Shown: piece by piece, positions 6,778 through 16,231 of the stretch
Position numbering within the stretch: the first letter of the stretch is position 1
Layout: the number at the start of each line of letters is the position of its first letter
Assembly (NCBI GenBank): GCA_028284725.1
Contig: JANQRD010000173.1
Span: forward strand, 1 to 46,549
DNA length: 46,549 nt
DNA from: Allomuricauda sp.
GTDB taxonomy: Bacteria; Bacteroidota; Bacteroidia; Flavobacteriales; Flavobacteriaceae
Reading direction: 5' to 3'
The notes under the pieces: model-generated
What the model was told of the DNA's origin: nothing
Seen by the model: the letters and a program-made list of their open reading frames with translations, nothing else
Databases searched by the model: none
Made by a program: the position numbers and the translations under genes

Positions 6778-8765
6778 TATTCCTGTTCCTGAAGTAGCTT
6801 TATTTCGTCCCTCAATTTTGCAGCCTCCATAAAGTTCAATTCCTTGGCGGCCTTTTCCATTGCCTTACGTTTTTCACGGATAAGTTTTTCCTTTTGGTCT
6901 TTGGTCAAATATTCCAAATCGGGTTCGGCCGCACGCATCTCTTCTTTTTGGAAGTGGTAGGTCGAAACAGAATTTTTGGCGAGGGCATTGTCCAGATTTT
7001 TGTTCAATGACTTGGGCACGATATTGTTCGCCTCGTTGTATGCAATCTGCTTTTCGCGACGGTAATTGGTCTCATCAATGGTCTTTTGCATGCTTTCCGT
7101 GATCGTGTCGGCATACATGATGGCCTTGCCATTAAGGTTACGCGCTGCCCGGCCCACGGTTTGCGTCAGGGATCGGTTGTTTCTTAAAAAGCCTTCCTTG
7201 TCCGCATCCAAAATAGCTACTAGGGATACCTCAGGAAGATCTAGACCCTCACGCAGCAGGTTTACCCCTATTAATACATCAAAAAGGCCTTTTCGCAAGT
7301 CTTGCATAATTTCCACCCGCTCCAAAGTATCCACATCACTGTGGATGTAGCGGCATCTCACATCGATACGAGTAAGATATTTTGCCAATTCCTCTGCCAT
7401 GCGTTTGGTAAGGGTGGTCACAAGAGTTCGTTCATCAGCTTCGACCCTTTTTTGTATTTCCTCGACCAAATCATCAATTTGATTCATGCTGGGACGTACT
7501 TCAATATCTGGATCTAAAAGTCCGGTAGGACGGATCACCTGCTCCACATAAACGCCTTGGCTCAGCTGCAGTTCGTAATCGGCTGGAGTCGCACTTACAT
7601 AAATAGCCTGATTTTGAAGTGCCTCAAACTCTTCAAATTTTAGAGGTCGATTATCCATGGCCGCCGGCAGTCGAAAACCGTATTCCACTAAATTTTCCTT
7701 CCGTGAACGGTCACCCCCGTACATTGCATGAACCTGGGGAATAGTAACGTGACTTTCATCTATTACCATTAAATAATCATCAGGGAAATAATCCAACAGG
7801 CAAAAGGGTCTTGTACCGGGATCTCTACCGTCTAAATACCGCGAGTAATTCTCAATTCCAGAACAATAACCCAGTTCGCGAATCATTTCAAGGTCAAAAT
7901 TGGTGCGCTCCTCTAAACGTTTTGCCTCCAATGGTCTTCCGATACTTTTAAAGTAGTCCACTTGCTTCACCAAATCATCCTGAATTTGATGGATTGCATT
8001 TTGCAACACCTCGGGTGAGGTAACGAACATGTTAGCGGGATAAATGTTCAAAGAATCATATATTTCAATGACCTTATTGTTGAAAGGATCTAAAGCCTCT
8101 ATCTCCTCAATCTCATCCCCAAAAAAGTGAATGCGAAATGCGTGATCGGCATAACCGGGGAATACATCCACGACATCTCCTTTAACCCTGAAATTTCCGT
8201 TTCTAAAATCGGCGGTTGTTCTAGAGTACAAGCTCTGTACCAATTGTTTCAGAAACTTTGTTCTTGAAATCACTTGATCTCGTTGGATGGAAATGACATT
8301 CTTTTGAAACTCCACCGGGTTTCCAATTCCATATAGGCAAGAAACAGAGGCCACCACAAGCACATCACGACGTCCGGAGAGTAGGGAAGAGGTCGCACTC
8401 AGTCGCAGCTTTTCTATGTCTTCATTGATGGACAAATCTTTTTCGATGTAGAGGCCACTTGTGGGAATATATGCCTCAGGTTGGTAATAATCGTAATAGG
8501 AAACGAAGTATTCAATCGCATTTTTTGGAAAGAATTGTTTGAACTCCGAATAGAGCTGGGCAGCCAAGGTCTTATTGTGTGCCAAAACTAAGGTAGGACG
8601 CTGAACTTGCTCCACAACATTGGCCACGGTAAAGGTCTTTCCTGACCCTGTTACCCCAAGTAAGGTCTGGTGCGGTTCACCTTCTTTGATTCCCTCAACT
8701 AATTGTGCGATTGCTTCCGGTTGATCTCCGGTCGGACTGAATTCCGAAACTACTTGAAACTTCAT
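6777..8765 (-). CDS. uvrB: excinuclease ABC subunit B
   Basis: DNA-damage recognition helicase of nucleotide excision repair, acting with UvrA and UvrC. Walker A GVTGSGKT is near residue 40. The beta-hairpin that probes the lesion is represented by YDYYQPEAYIP. DESHV is the helicase motif II, and the C-terminal helicase motifs NLLREGLDLPEVSLV and QTVGRAARN follow. A UVR domain that contacts UvrC closes the protein (EKAAKELNFMEAAKLRDEI). The 662-residue length is normal. It lies downstream of two T9SS genes on the same strand with a 40-nt gap. A TAATTTTA box sits in that gap, so it may be transcribed separately. Confidence 0.97.
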   Translation of the reverse strand: MKFQVVSEFSPTGDQPEAIAQLVEGIKEGEPHQTLLGVTGSGKTFTVANVVEQVQRPTLVLAHNKTLAAQLYSEFKQFFPKNAIEYFVSYYDYYQPEAYIPTSGLYIEKDLSINEDIEKLRLSATSSLLSGRRDVLVVASVSCLYGIGNPVEFQKNVISIQRDQVISRTKFLKQLVQSLYSRTTADFRNGNFRVKGDVVDVFPGYADHAFRIHFFGDEIEEIEALDPFNNKVIEIYDSLNIYPANMFVTSPEVLQNAIHQIQDDLVKQVDYFKSIGRPLEAKRLEERTNFDLEMIRELGYCSGIENYSRYLDGRDPGTRPFCLLDYFPDDYLMVIDESHVTIPQVHAMYGGDRSRKENLVEYGFRLPAAMDNRPLKFEEFEALQNQAIYVSATPADYELQLSQGVYVEQVIRPTGLLDPDIEVRPSMNQIDDLVEEIQKRVEADERTLVTTLTKRMAEELAKYLTRIDVRCRYIHSDVDTLERVEIMQDLRKGLFDVLIGVNLLREGLDLPEVSLVAILDADKEGFLRNNRSLTQTVGRAARNLNGKAIMYADTITESMQKTIDETNYRREKQIAYNEANNIVPKSLNKNLDNALAKNSVSTYHFQKEEMRAAEPDLEYLTKDQKEKLIREKRKAMEKAAKELNFMEAAKLRDEIKLLQEQE

Positions 8766-8805
8766 TTTTTAAAATTACGAAGCAAAAACGCAGTGAAGAA
8801 AAAAT

Positions 8806-10548
8806 CTAGCGTTTTAATGCGAAATGGCCTTTAAATTCGCTGTTGTCTTCCCCTATGGCCCTGTACCAATAATCACTTGCGGGGAGCGGACGCCCATTGA
8901 AGCTTCCATTCCAGCCAATGGAATCCGCCGTGATTTGGGTCAACAACCGGCCGAACCTATCGAAGATGGAGATAGAGACTATTTCGAAATCCTGGGCATT
9001 GGGAGGAGGGGAGAATTGCCAGAAATCGTTGAATCCGTCTCCATTTGGGGTGAAGAACTTGGGAAAGCCCTCAGAAATTAGATCCTGTTCCACCACTTGG
9101 GAAAGAATACATCCATTTTCATTTTTATCCCTAACGTAAACCGTGTTATCACCAATGGGAACGTTGGTAAATATGTTACTGTCTTGATAAGGGCCATCGA
9201 TATCGTTTATGGCGAAATCATATTGACTGTTCCCTGATACATTGACCGTAAGTCTTAAGTTGTCCCCATCCCTTTCCACATCAATGGAGTTGATTATGGG
9301 ACCCGCAATTACTTCAACTTCAAATTCCTGGGTTGTGGTGCACGGGATATTGTTACCATTAGGATCAGCAAAATTGGTTACCTCCAAACGGTAGCTTCCT
9401 CCTTCAGAGATTATGGCCTCTGAAGTTTCTGAAAGCAGTTCAATTTCCGAACCCCGGGAGGTAATCTTGGCCCATCTATAGGTTTCCGCCATGGTTGTGG
9501 TGGAGACCTCCAAGGCTGGAGAATTTTCGCAAAGTCGTAAAGTGTCCGGGAAATCCAGTTCTGGGAAAAGTGTGACAAATTCACCTGTGATTCGATCCAA
9601 GAACGGCCCACAACCAATGGCTGTGGAAAAAGTCTCCTGTCCACAATTTATGGCTTCACCCAAATCGTTCAAGGGAATTATTGTAACAAAGAGGGTTCGA
9701 TTGGGCTCAAATTCCAGTACAAGAGTGCGATTGCTAAAGAAGATGACATCTTTTAAAATATCATTTTCGTCAGGCGTGGTTCCAATGGAAACCCGATACC
9801 CAGTTGCACCGGGAACTTCAACCCATTCCAGAATCGGAGTTAGCGGAACATTCGAATCCCCATTTCTTGGAGAAGTCAGTGTGGTACAGCCCAAATTGAC
9901 GACCACATCGGCTGTAATGAAGGATTGGGTAGTACAGCCCACGGATTGTCCGATGGCGTTAAACGCCCGTATTTCTACGAAAACCTCTGTGTTTATGGGC
10001 AAATCGGCGGGAGGATTAACAAAAAGTTGATTGCCAGGGTTCACAAAAGTGCCCAAGTCGGATGCACCAGGTGATGTTCCCAAATCGACTTCGTAACTGG
10101 TCGCCCTAGGCGCATAATTCCAAGAGATATTTGTTCGGGTGTTTACATCAATAGCACCATCGAGGGGATTGCTCAAAATGGCACAGTCAGGGACAGTAGT
10201 TATGCTTTCGGTAGTAAATGGAATTGCCGGACAAACTATATCGCCTTGGTTATCAAAAAAGAACAAGGTTATAGTGACATAAATTTGGGTGTTTTCCGGT
10301 AATCCGGCGGGAGGGGTAAAAAAAGTTGCGCTTCCGACCAATTGGTTTGAAATGATATCGCCCCCTCCAGGAGTGGTGCCCAATGAGATTCGATAACCGG
10401 GAACCCCAGGAACCTCATCCCAAACAATAGTCGTTTCCAAAGGAACATTGGTAGCTCCAGCCACCGGATTCAACAAGTCTGGACAACTTTGGGACACGGC
10501 CAAGAATGGGATGCACAACAACCCTATGTATAGCAATTTTTTTAACAC
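8806..10548 (-). CDS. T9SS type B sorting-domain protein with three repeated domains
   Basis: 580-residue surface or secreted protein exported by the type IX system. After a signal peptide it has three tandem copies (about residues 20-120, 120-215, 215-315) of a fibronectin/Ig-like unit. Each unit opens with Cys, NP or SP, G-A/D-x-x-V, a Trp, and Y-R/E-V-x-LGT, and ends with a second Cys. A further beta domain follows. The C-terminal 85 residues carry the gliding-motility-associated sorting tail: FPKFFTPNGDGFNDFWQ, then SIFDRFGRLL, GWNGSFNGRPLPASDYWY and FKGHFALKR. The tail matches that of the next gene upstream, so the two are tandem relatives. The ligand is unknown; adhesion or cell-surface structure is the likely role. 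Confidence 0.88.
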   Translation of the reverse strand: MLKKLLYIGLLCIPFLAVSQSCPDLLNPVAGATNVPLETTIVWDEVPGVPGYRISLGTTPGGGDIISNQLVGSATFFTPPAGLPENTQIYVTITLFFFDNQGDIVCPAIPFTTESITTVPDCAILSNPLDGAIDVNTRTNISWNYAPRATSYEVDLGTSPGASDLGTFVNPGNQLFVNPPADLPINTEVFVEIRAFNAIGQSVGCTTQSFITADVVVNLGCTTLTSPRNGDSNVPLTPILEWVEVPGATGYRVSIGTTPDENDILKDVIFFSNRTLVLEFEPNRTLFVTIIPLNDLGEAINCGQETFSTAIGCGPFLDRITGEFVTLFPELDFPDTLRLCENSPALEVSTTTMAETYRWAKITSRGSEIELLSETSEAIISEGGSYRLEVTNFADPNGNNIPCTTTQEFEVEVIAGPIINSIDVERDGDNLRLTVNVSGNSQYDFAINDIDGPYQDSNIFTNVPIGDNTVYVRDKNENGCILSQVVEQDLISEGFPKFFTPNGDGFNDFWQFSPPPNAQDFEIVSISIFDRFGRLLTQITADSIGWNGSFNGRPLPASDYWYRAIGEDNSEFKGHFALKR

Positions 10549-10595
10549 TTGATCAAAATCAAACCCTTTAATTTAATGATTTCTAAACTTATAAG

Positions 10596-13310
10596 CTATC
10601 GTTTTAATGCAAAATGACCTTTAAAAATCCGCCCATCTTCCAGGGCAACTTTAAACCAATAATCAGAAGCGGGAAGGGCTCTGTTATTAAATGTGCCATC
10701 CCAACCTTCAGTTCTTGGACTTACCAGAGCCAGAAGTCTGCCATAGCGATCATAAATCGAGATGAGACTTTCCGCTTGAAATTGCTCGTTTGCACCGAGT
10801 ATTTGCCAGGAATCGTTGATTCCATCACCATTTGGGGTAAAGAATTTGGGATATCCAATAACTGAGATAAGTTCCCGGGAAATACCACATCCATTTTTAT
10901 CCCTCACATGTACCGTAATGAACCCCGGATCCACATTGCCAAACAAAGGTGAATCTTGATATGTGACGGCATCAATGGAATACTCGTAATCACCATCCCC
11001 AGACACAAAAACTTCAATGCTATTGTTATCAGAAATGTCCTCGATGTTGATATTTTCAATTTTTGCTTTGTTCGAGGGCATCACATTAAAACTTGTTTGA
11101 TTGGTGCATTCGAAAACACCTTCATCCGAAGTGTAGCTGTAACCAACTTCAAGGACATATTCACCAATAGCTGAGATTTGCAGGCTTGCTTCATTACTCA
11201 CTTCCTGAAAGGTGGCTCCTTCAGTCCGATACCAACGATAGATATCAAAACCAGCTGGAGCGTTGAGTGGGAGCGGCGGACCATCTGTGCACCACAGTAG
11301 TTCACTTTCTAGGGAAAGCGAAGGAGTAGGATTGACCACCAGATTGATCTTATCAACGTCTTCACATTCATTTGCATTCTCTACACGTGCATATATGACA
11401 GTGGATTCTGTTGTGTAATTTCCGGATATGGGATTTTGTTCCAAATTGGCATCTTCCACCGAAGCATAAAATAAGATATCCAATCCTGGATAATTGGTTT
11501 GCCGAAATTCATCCAAATCAAAGACTCCATCCAAAAGCTGATCTTCAGGATCTATATCGCATGCGTGCAATGAACGTTCGTCCACAGGAGCTAAGACAAT
11601 AGATCGTACCTCCAATTCCAGCTCACCGGAATTTTCGCATCCATTGTCATCGGTCACTTTGTAATACATGGTTTGGTTGAAAGGATTTGTATTCGTGTAT
11701 CCCACTGGATTTAAAATAGGGTTGTCCGCATTAAGATCAGCAAGGGATTCGTAGAAAGAAAAGCTTAGGGCACTATCAAAAATGGCCTGTTCCAGGTTAA
11801 AAGGTGTAATTCCGTCGATAGCATTGTTTTCGACAATATCGCATTGGGTCAAACTTAAGGGTGGGGCTTGTGGTAATGGATTGACTGAGATAAATGCCTC
11901 TCCAATCAAGGGACATTCACCAGGGTCACTTAATGTAATTTCCAACTTATATCGACCTGAATCGGAAATAGCCGCGGGATCAACAATCAAAAGATTAGAG
12001 CTATTGCTCAGTGCTACTCCATCTTTTTCCCAAGTATACATGGCATTAGGAATGTTTTCAGCTTCCAGGGTGAAATTTTCACCGACACACACTGTCAGGG
12101 ATGTACTGGTAGACCCATCGGCATTTTTTATGAGTTCTATCCGGTCAAAAAATGACTGGATAAATGGCGGAAGTCCCTGGGTGGCATTTCTTCCGTTGAG
12201 GGAAACCGCATTATGGATATAATTGGCAGCATTTCCCAATTCATTGGGGTTTTTGATGACACCTAAAAAAGGAGTGCCTCTGAGATAATTTTCAGCAATG
12301 GTCCTGTATATTTTCCCATTCTGTCCCAGTTGGAGTGCTCCCCTGAAAATGGGCCTACGATCAATCTCAATTTCTGAAATGGCAATGTCCGGGGATGTAA
12401 GATCATACTGTAAAAGGGAAGAGGAGTGGCCCCCTACTTGAGCCGCAGGAGCATTATTGGAAGTGTGAACGTATAAAAATTGCTGATTGGGTGAAAATTC
12501 AATACCATAAGGAAATTTATTCGGTGCTATAACGGGAATGAGTTGTTGGTTGGACACCACACCGGTGTTGACATCAAAATCGTACAAATAGAGCCCCGAA
12601 GCTGAATTGGCACTCGCCAGTACAGCTCCATCCGGAGAAAACTTCAGATAGCCTCTTGCATCTTGGATTGCCAGATTGGGGAAGGTATTTTCGACGGGAA
12701 CTGTGTTTATGCCAGTATCGGTGACTTCATAAGCATAATACGTATTAAGCGGCCCAAATCCATCGTTTTCCGTGCCTAGTACAACTACCCAAATGGACTT
12801 GTCGAGACAATCTTTGACAACGGCTGTTATTTTTTCAGAAGAGAACGTAAGCAGATTCGTGTTTTTTACGGTTACGTCCCCATTTCCGCCATTTAAGGAC
12901 ATATCCACTTCAGAATAATTTAGCCCAAAATTGGGATCGTTTTCAAAGGTGGAAGTGTCCACCGTAATGATGTAGTGGATATTTGGATCATTTGGTTTTT
13001 GGACAATAATGGCCGATTGGGTACTCGAGGGGTCACCATACAATCCGGCACCATTTGGCATAACTTGGTGGTTTCTATCAAAAACCCGTATTCCGTCAGT
13101 GTAGAACAAAAGATTGCCAAACGGATCCGAGATGGAAGCACAGCCCTCAAAGGTATTAAGCCTTCCATCGGTCAATGGTACTACCGTTCCATCGTTATTG
13201 AACCGGATACCGGCACCGTTTCCAAAATACCAATTGGCCGTCTCCCCCTGACCCAAAAGGGAAAAAGATGTCAGACCTAAAACAATTAGTATGAGGTATT
13301 TATATAGCAT
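10596..13310 (-). CDS. T9SS type B sorting-domain protein with N-terminal propeller-like region
   Basis: 904-residue exported protein. After the signal peptide (LGLTSFSLLGQGE) the first 390 residues read as a beta-propeller: repeated WYFGNGAGIRF, GNLLFYTDGIRVFD, YLKFSPDGAVLASAN and YGIEFSPNQQFLYV blades. An Ig/PKD-like region with paired cysteines follows, then the sorting tail (YPKFFTPNGDGINDSWQ, then ISIYDRYGRLL, LPASDYWFK and FKGHFALKR). Proteins with this propeller and tail are common in gliding Flavobacteriaceae. It sits 47 nt upstream of its smaller paralogue and 28 nt downstream of an ABC permease gene. The ATG is preceded by a TATCTTG box, a partial promoter match. Confidence 0.88.
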   Translation of the reverse strand: MLYKYLILIVLGLTSFSLLGQGETANWYFGNGAGIRFNNDGTVVPLTDGRLNTFEGCASISDPFGNLLFYTDGIRVFDRNHQVMPNGAGLYGDPSSTQSAIIVQKPNDPNIHYIITVDTSTFENDPNFGLNYSEVDMSLNGGNGDVTVKNTNLLTFSSEKITAVVKDCLDKSIWVVVLGTENDGFGPLNTYYAYEVTDTGINTVPVENTFPNLAIQDARGYLKFSPDGAVLASANSASGLYLYDFDVNTGVVSNQQLIPVIAPNKFPYGIEFSPNQQFLYVHTSNNAPAAQVGGHSSSLLQYDLTSPDIAISEIEIDRRPIFRGALQLGQNGKIYRTIAENYLRGTPFLGVIKNPNELGNAANYIHNAVSLNGRNATQGLPPFIQSFFDRIELIKNADGSTSTSLTVCVGENFTLEAENIPNAMYTWEKDGVALSNSSNLLIVDPAAISDSGRYKLEITLSDPGECPLIGEAFISVNPLPQAPPLSLTQCDIVENNAIDGITPFNLEQAIFDSALSFSFYESLADLNADNPILNPVGYTNTNPFNQTMYYKVTDDNGCENSGELELEVRSIVLAPVDERSLHACDIDPEDQLLDGVFDLDEFRQTNYPGLDILFYASVEDANLEQNPISGNYTTESTVIYARVENANECEDVDKINLVVNPTPSLSLESELLWCTDGPPLPLNAPAGFDIYRWYRTEGATFQEVSNEASLQISAIGEYVLEVGYSYTSDEGVFECTNQTSFNVMPSNKAKIENINIEDISDNNSIEVFVSGDGDYEYSIDAVTYQDSPLFGNVDPGFITVHVRDKNGCGISRELISVIGYPKFFTPNGDGINDSWQILGANEQFQAESLISIYDRYGRLLALVSPRTEGWDGTFNNRALPASDYWFKVALEDGRIFKGHFALKR

Positions 13311-13338
13311 TCTGCGCCTTAGAGTACCTCACAAGATA

Positions 13339-14172
13339 CTACAAATCGCGCTTTTTCAACAATGCGTAAGACAAATAGATAAAAAGAGTGGTCCAAAGGA
13401 TAACAATCAAAAACTCATACCAGTACACGTGGTAGTCGAACCGCATATTTTCCCCGATTTGCTCACCAATGTTCTGCACAGCGGAAAGTCTTGTAAATGG
13501 TTCCTTGATCAAGTTGGTCATTGATTCCAACGGAAAGAAATCCTTGACCCTTTTGGCATTGTCCCAACTCATAACCCTCCATCCAAGAAGTCCAAAAACA
13601 ATTTGTTCCAAAATCGCCCATAGGATTAGAAAGCCTAAGGCAAAGGCAGATCGCTTTACAAAAATGCCCAAGAAAAGGCAGAACGAGAAGAAACCGACCA
13701 GCTTTACGAAAAATGCCAAAAGAAATTCTAAATCGGAAAAGATGATTGAGAATTCGTTGTAGTCTGAATATATAAGACCCAATATCATGGACACCACGAA
13801 GACGAATACTGTGGAAATCAATGAAAATGAGATAACCGTCAAAAACTTGGAAAGAACGAATTCCTTTTTCGATAGGCCATCAATCAAATTTTGTTTTATG
13901 GTTTTATTGCTATACTCGTTCGCCATCATGGAGACAATGACGATGGCCAGAAATAGTTTGAAAATGGCGGTAACAAATGTGTTAAAGTGCCAGATGTAAG
14001 GAAAATTGAAGATGCCCTGTTCGGCCAAGTGGAATTTTACCGGTCCAATATCGAACTTAATGGCCGCGATTAAGGCAATTGATGTCAATAAAATGAAATA
14101 GGAAGTAATTAAGATCTTGCTGACCCTATTGTTCCAAAGTTTGATGAATTCTATTTGTAGTAAACGTACCAT
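13339..14172 (-). CDS. ABC transporter permease (ABC-2 type)
   Basis: 277-residue membrane subunit with six predicted hydrophobic helices: one at residues 20-38 after a positively charged start, then others around 65-85, 110-135, 150-172, 178-198 and 250-270. The opening IEFIKLWNNRVSKI is typical of gliding/export type permeases of the ABC-2 family. It starts 11 nt after the ATPase gene and the two clearly form one exporter. The substrate is not evident; linkage to two T9SS surface proteins may be accidental. Confidence 0.85.
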   Translation of the reverse strand: MVRLLQIEFIKLWNNRVSKILITSYFILLTSIALIAAIKFDIGPVKFHLAEQGIFNFPYIWHFNTFVTAIFKLFLAIVIVSMMANEYSNKTIKQNLIDGLSKKEFVLSKFLTVISFSLISTVFVFVVSMILGLIYSDYNEFSIIFSDLEFLLAFFVKLVGFFSFCLFLGIFVKRSAFALGFLILWAILEQIVFGLLGWRVMSWDNAKRVKDFFPLESMTNLIKEPFTRLSAVQNIGEQIGENMRFDYHVYWYEFLIVILWTTLFIYLSYALLKKRDL

Positions 14173-14183
14173 CCGTTTTTTGA

Positions 14184-15080
14184 TTAGTTGTTTTTGGTCA
14201 GGGTTAAAAACTGCTCCTCGAGACTTTCCTTTCGTTTTACCAAGTGGGAAAGCGTGATTCCTTCTTCGAACAACATTTTGTTGAGTGCCTCAGCATCCAT
14301 TTCCTCCTTCAAAAAGGCAGTCAATGTCCCATTTTCCCTCGTAATTTTTCCAAAACTGGCATTCTTTTCAAGAAGTCCGTGCAGTTTTTCCATATCGGCA
14401 GTGCGCAGCTCAAAAAAGCCATGACTTGCCAACATACCGTCCACTGGCCCGGAATATAATTTTTCACCCTTTCGGAGAATGACCACGTGGGAACATACTT
14501 TCTCAACTTCATCCAGCAAGTGGGAGGCTAGGAGAATGGTGGTACCCTGTCCAGCTATTTTTTTGATAATTTCCCTTATTTGGTGGATGCCCTGGGGGTC
14601 TAAACCGTTGGTGGGTTCATCCAGAATTAGGATTTCAGGGTCGTTTAGTAATGCAGAAGCAATGGCCAAACGCTGCTTCATACCTAACGAATAGGTTCTG
14701 AACTTGCTATTCCGTCGATCCCACAGGCCTACAAGCTCTAACTTTTCCTGAATTTTGGTATTGGGCACTTCCTTTATCTTGCAGACCAGCTTTAAATTTT
14801 GGATGGCGGTCATGTAGGGATAAAAATTGGGTCGTTCTATGATGGCTCCGACCTTTTTCAAAGCATCATGGGTCGAAGTAGTGCCATCGAACCAACTAAA
14901 ATCCCCAGAGGTACGGTTCACAACATTTAAAATGATGCCCAAAGTGGTTGATTTTCCACTTCCGTTAGGGCCTAAAATGCCATAGACATTGCCCTTTTCA
15001 ATGGAAAACGACAAATCCTTTACGGCGGTGAGATAGCCGAATTTTTTTGTCAAATGGCTTACGGTCAGTATTGTCTCCAA
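14184..15080 (-). CDS. ABC transporter ATP-binding protein
   Basis: ATPase partner of the adjacent permease. Walker A GPNGSGKST, the signature YSLGMKQRLAIASALL, Walker B ILILDEPTNGLDPQG and the switch His in LLASHLLDEV are all intact. A C-terminal extension of about 90 residues (after LRKGEKLYSGPVDGML) is the regulatory tail usual in this export family. The open frame reaches back to 15194, but I place the start at the TTG at 15080: the family begins at about this point (ETILTVSHLTKKFG), the longer version would overlap the divergent gene, and its extra 38 residues look non-coding. The TTG start is an inference. Confidence 0.9.
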   Translation of the reverse strand: METILTVSHLTKKFGYLTAVKDLSFSIEKGNVYGILGPNGSGKSTTLGIILNVVNRTSGDFSWFDGTTSTHDALKKVGAIIERPNFYPYMTAIQNLKLVCKIKEVPNTKIQEKLELVGLWDRRNSKFRTYSLGMKQRLAIASALLNDPEILILDEPTNGLDPQGIHQIREIIKKIAGQGTTILLASHLLDEVEKVCSHVVILRKGEKLYSGPVDGMLASHGFFELRTADMEKLHGLLEKNASFGKITRENGTLTAFLKEEMDAEALNKMLFEEGITLSHLVKRKESLEEQFLTLTKNN

Positions 15081-15154
15081 GACGGAATCGTTTTTTGATT
15101 TGTTTATAGTAACTTGACGAGGTATTCTGGATTTTGTTACAAAATAGGGAAAGA

Positions 15155-16231
15155 ATGTCCGAGGAAAAATTAATGTCCAAGAAAAAACCGGCATATCCGA
15201 TCAGCAAGAAACTGGATGGGTATCTGGATCGGTATAACCGAAAAATTGAGATTCCTATTTTTTATGATGACCTGCTTCGGTTTTCGGGCTCGGTCATCGT
15301 TTATGATTCGGAGGGTACCGATACCTTATGGGTACGGGTCTATTATTCCGATTTTGAACGTGAGGAAATCGATTTGAGCCTTAAAAAGGTATATTCCATC
15401 TTACATTCTGATGGGAGTTATGGTATTTTGGAATATTTGAACATCGACGCCGTGGATTACTGCACGTTTGGAAATTCCAAGCCGTTCCGCATCAAGGTAC
15501 GGAACATTTTGAACGATAACTTCACCTATTTCTATGTGAAAAAGACAGATGCCTCCAGGGTCTATGGCTTGGAGTTGGAACATATGCTCTCCCCTTATAA
15601 CCTTAATTTTTTGGTGTTCAAGGGCACGCTCATCGAGGAGCATATTTCGGGTATACCGGGCGATGTGTTCATTAAGGAGATGTTGCCCAATTGTTCGGCC
15701 TCCGAAAAGGCACAATTGGCAAAGGAATTCGTGAAGTTCAATGAACGTTGCATGATCCGCCTTTTGGGAGATATGCGCTCCTATAACTACGTTATAGTTC
15801 CAGTGCACGATTTTGATCATGTGGTCTACCGAATTAGGGCCATCGATTTTGATCAACAATGTTTCGAAGGTAAGTTCAAGGTGTACTTGCCCCAATTTTT
15901 CAAGGAAAACTTTCAAATGGTTCAGTTGGTGGCTGACAAGCTACAGGAGTATTCCGTGGACCAGTACAAAATAGAGGAACGTTCCATTGTGGCCAAAAGG
16001 ATCATAAGTTCCGGAACACGAATCAAGCGATTGATTGGGAGTGCGAAATCCGATACCATTTCGATACCTGATAATGTTGCCCGGCTGCAGAATGAACTTC
16101 ATGACTTTACGCTTGACATCGAATTCAAAAAATGTAAAACCATGGGTCAAATACTGGCGACGGCGCTGGATTTTGTAAAACGGAACTACGAAGATGTAAG
16201 TATGAAGCAGATTTTGGCCAAAAAGTTTTAG
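15155..16231 (+). CDS. unrecognised protein with kinase-like motif order
   Basis: 358-residue soluble protein with no named family that I recognise. From the ATG at 15155 (GGGAAAG upstream) I see motifs in the order of a protein-kinase-like fold. YVKK has a candidate beta-3 lysine at about 129-130, and LELEHML a candidate alpha-C glutamate at about 140. GDMRSYNY at 205-212 resembles the catalytic loop GDxxxxN, and IRAIDFDQ at 227-234 the metal-binding D-F-D. The C-terminal third is helical and basic. This assignment is inference from motif spacing only. It is divergent from the ABC genes and its stop overlaps that of the nucleoid protein gene by 4 nt. Two earlier start codons are possible (15134 ATG; a later one at 15173). 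Confidence 0.6.
   Translation: MSEEKLMSKKKPAYPISKKLDGYLDRYNRKIEIPIFYDDLLRFSGSVIVYDSEGTDTLWVRVYYSDFEREEIDLSLKKVYSILHSDGSYGILEYLNIDAVDYCTFGNSKPFRIKVRNILNDNFTYFYVKKTDASRVYGLELEHMLSPYNLNFLVFKGTLIEEHISGIPGDVFIKEMLPNCSASEKAQLAKEFVKFNERCMIRLLGDMRSYNYVIVPVHDFDHVVYRIRAIDFDQQCFEGKFKVYLPQFFKENFQMVQLVADKLQEYSVDQYKIEERSIVAKRIISSGTRIKRLIGSAKSDTISIPDNVARLQNELHDFTLDIEFKKCKTMGQILATALDFVKRNYEDVSMKQILAKKF

Noticed and set aside
9491-10030. 179-residue open frame opposite the 580-residue T9SS gene
   Set aside because: Antisense shadow of a clear repeat-containing protein; Ser- and Lys-rich composition without motif.
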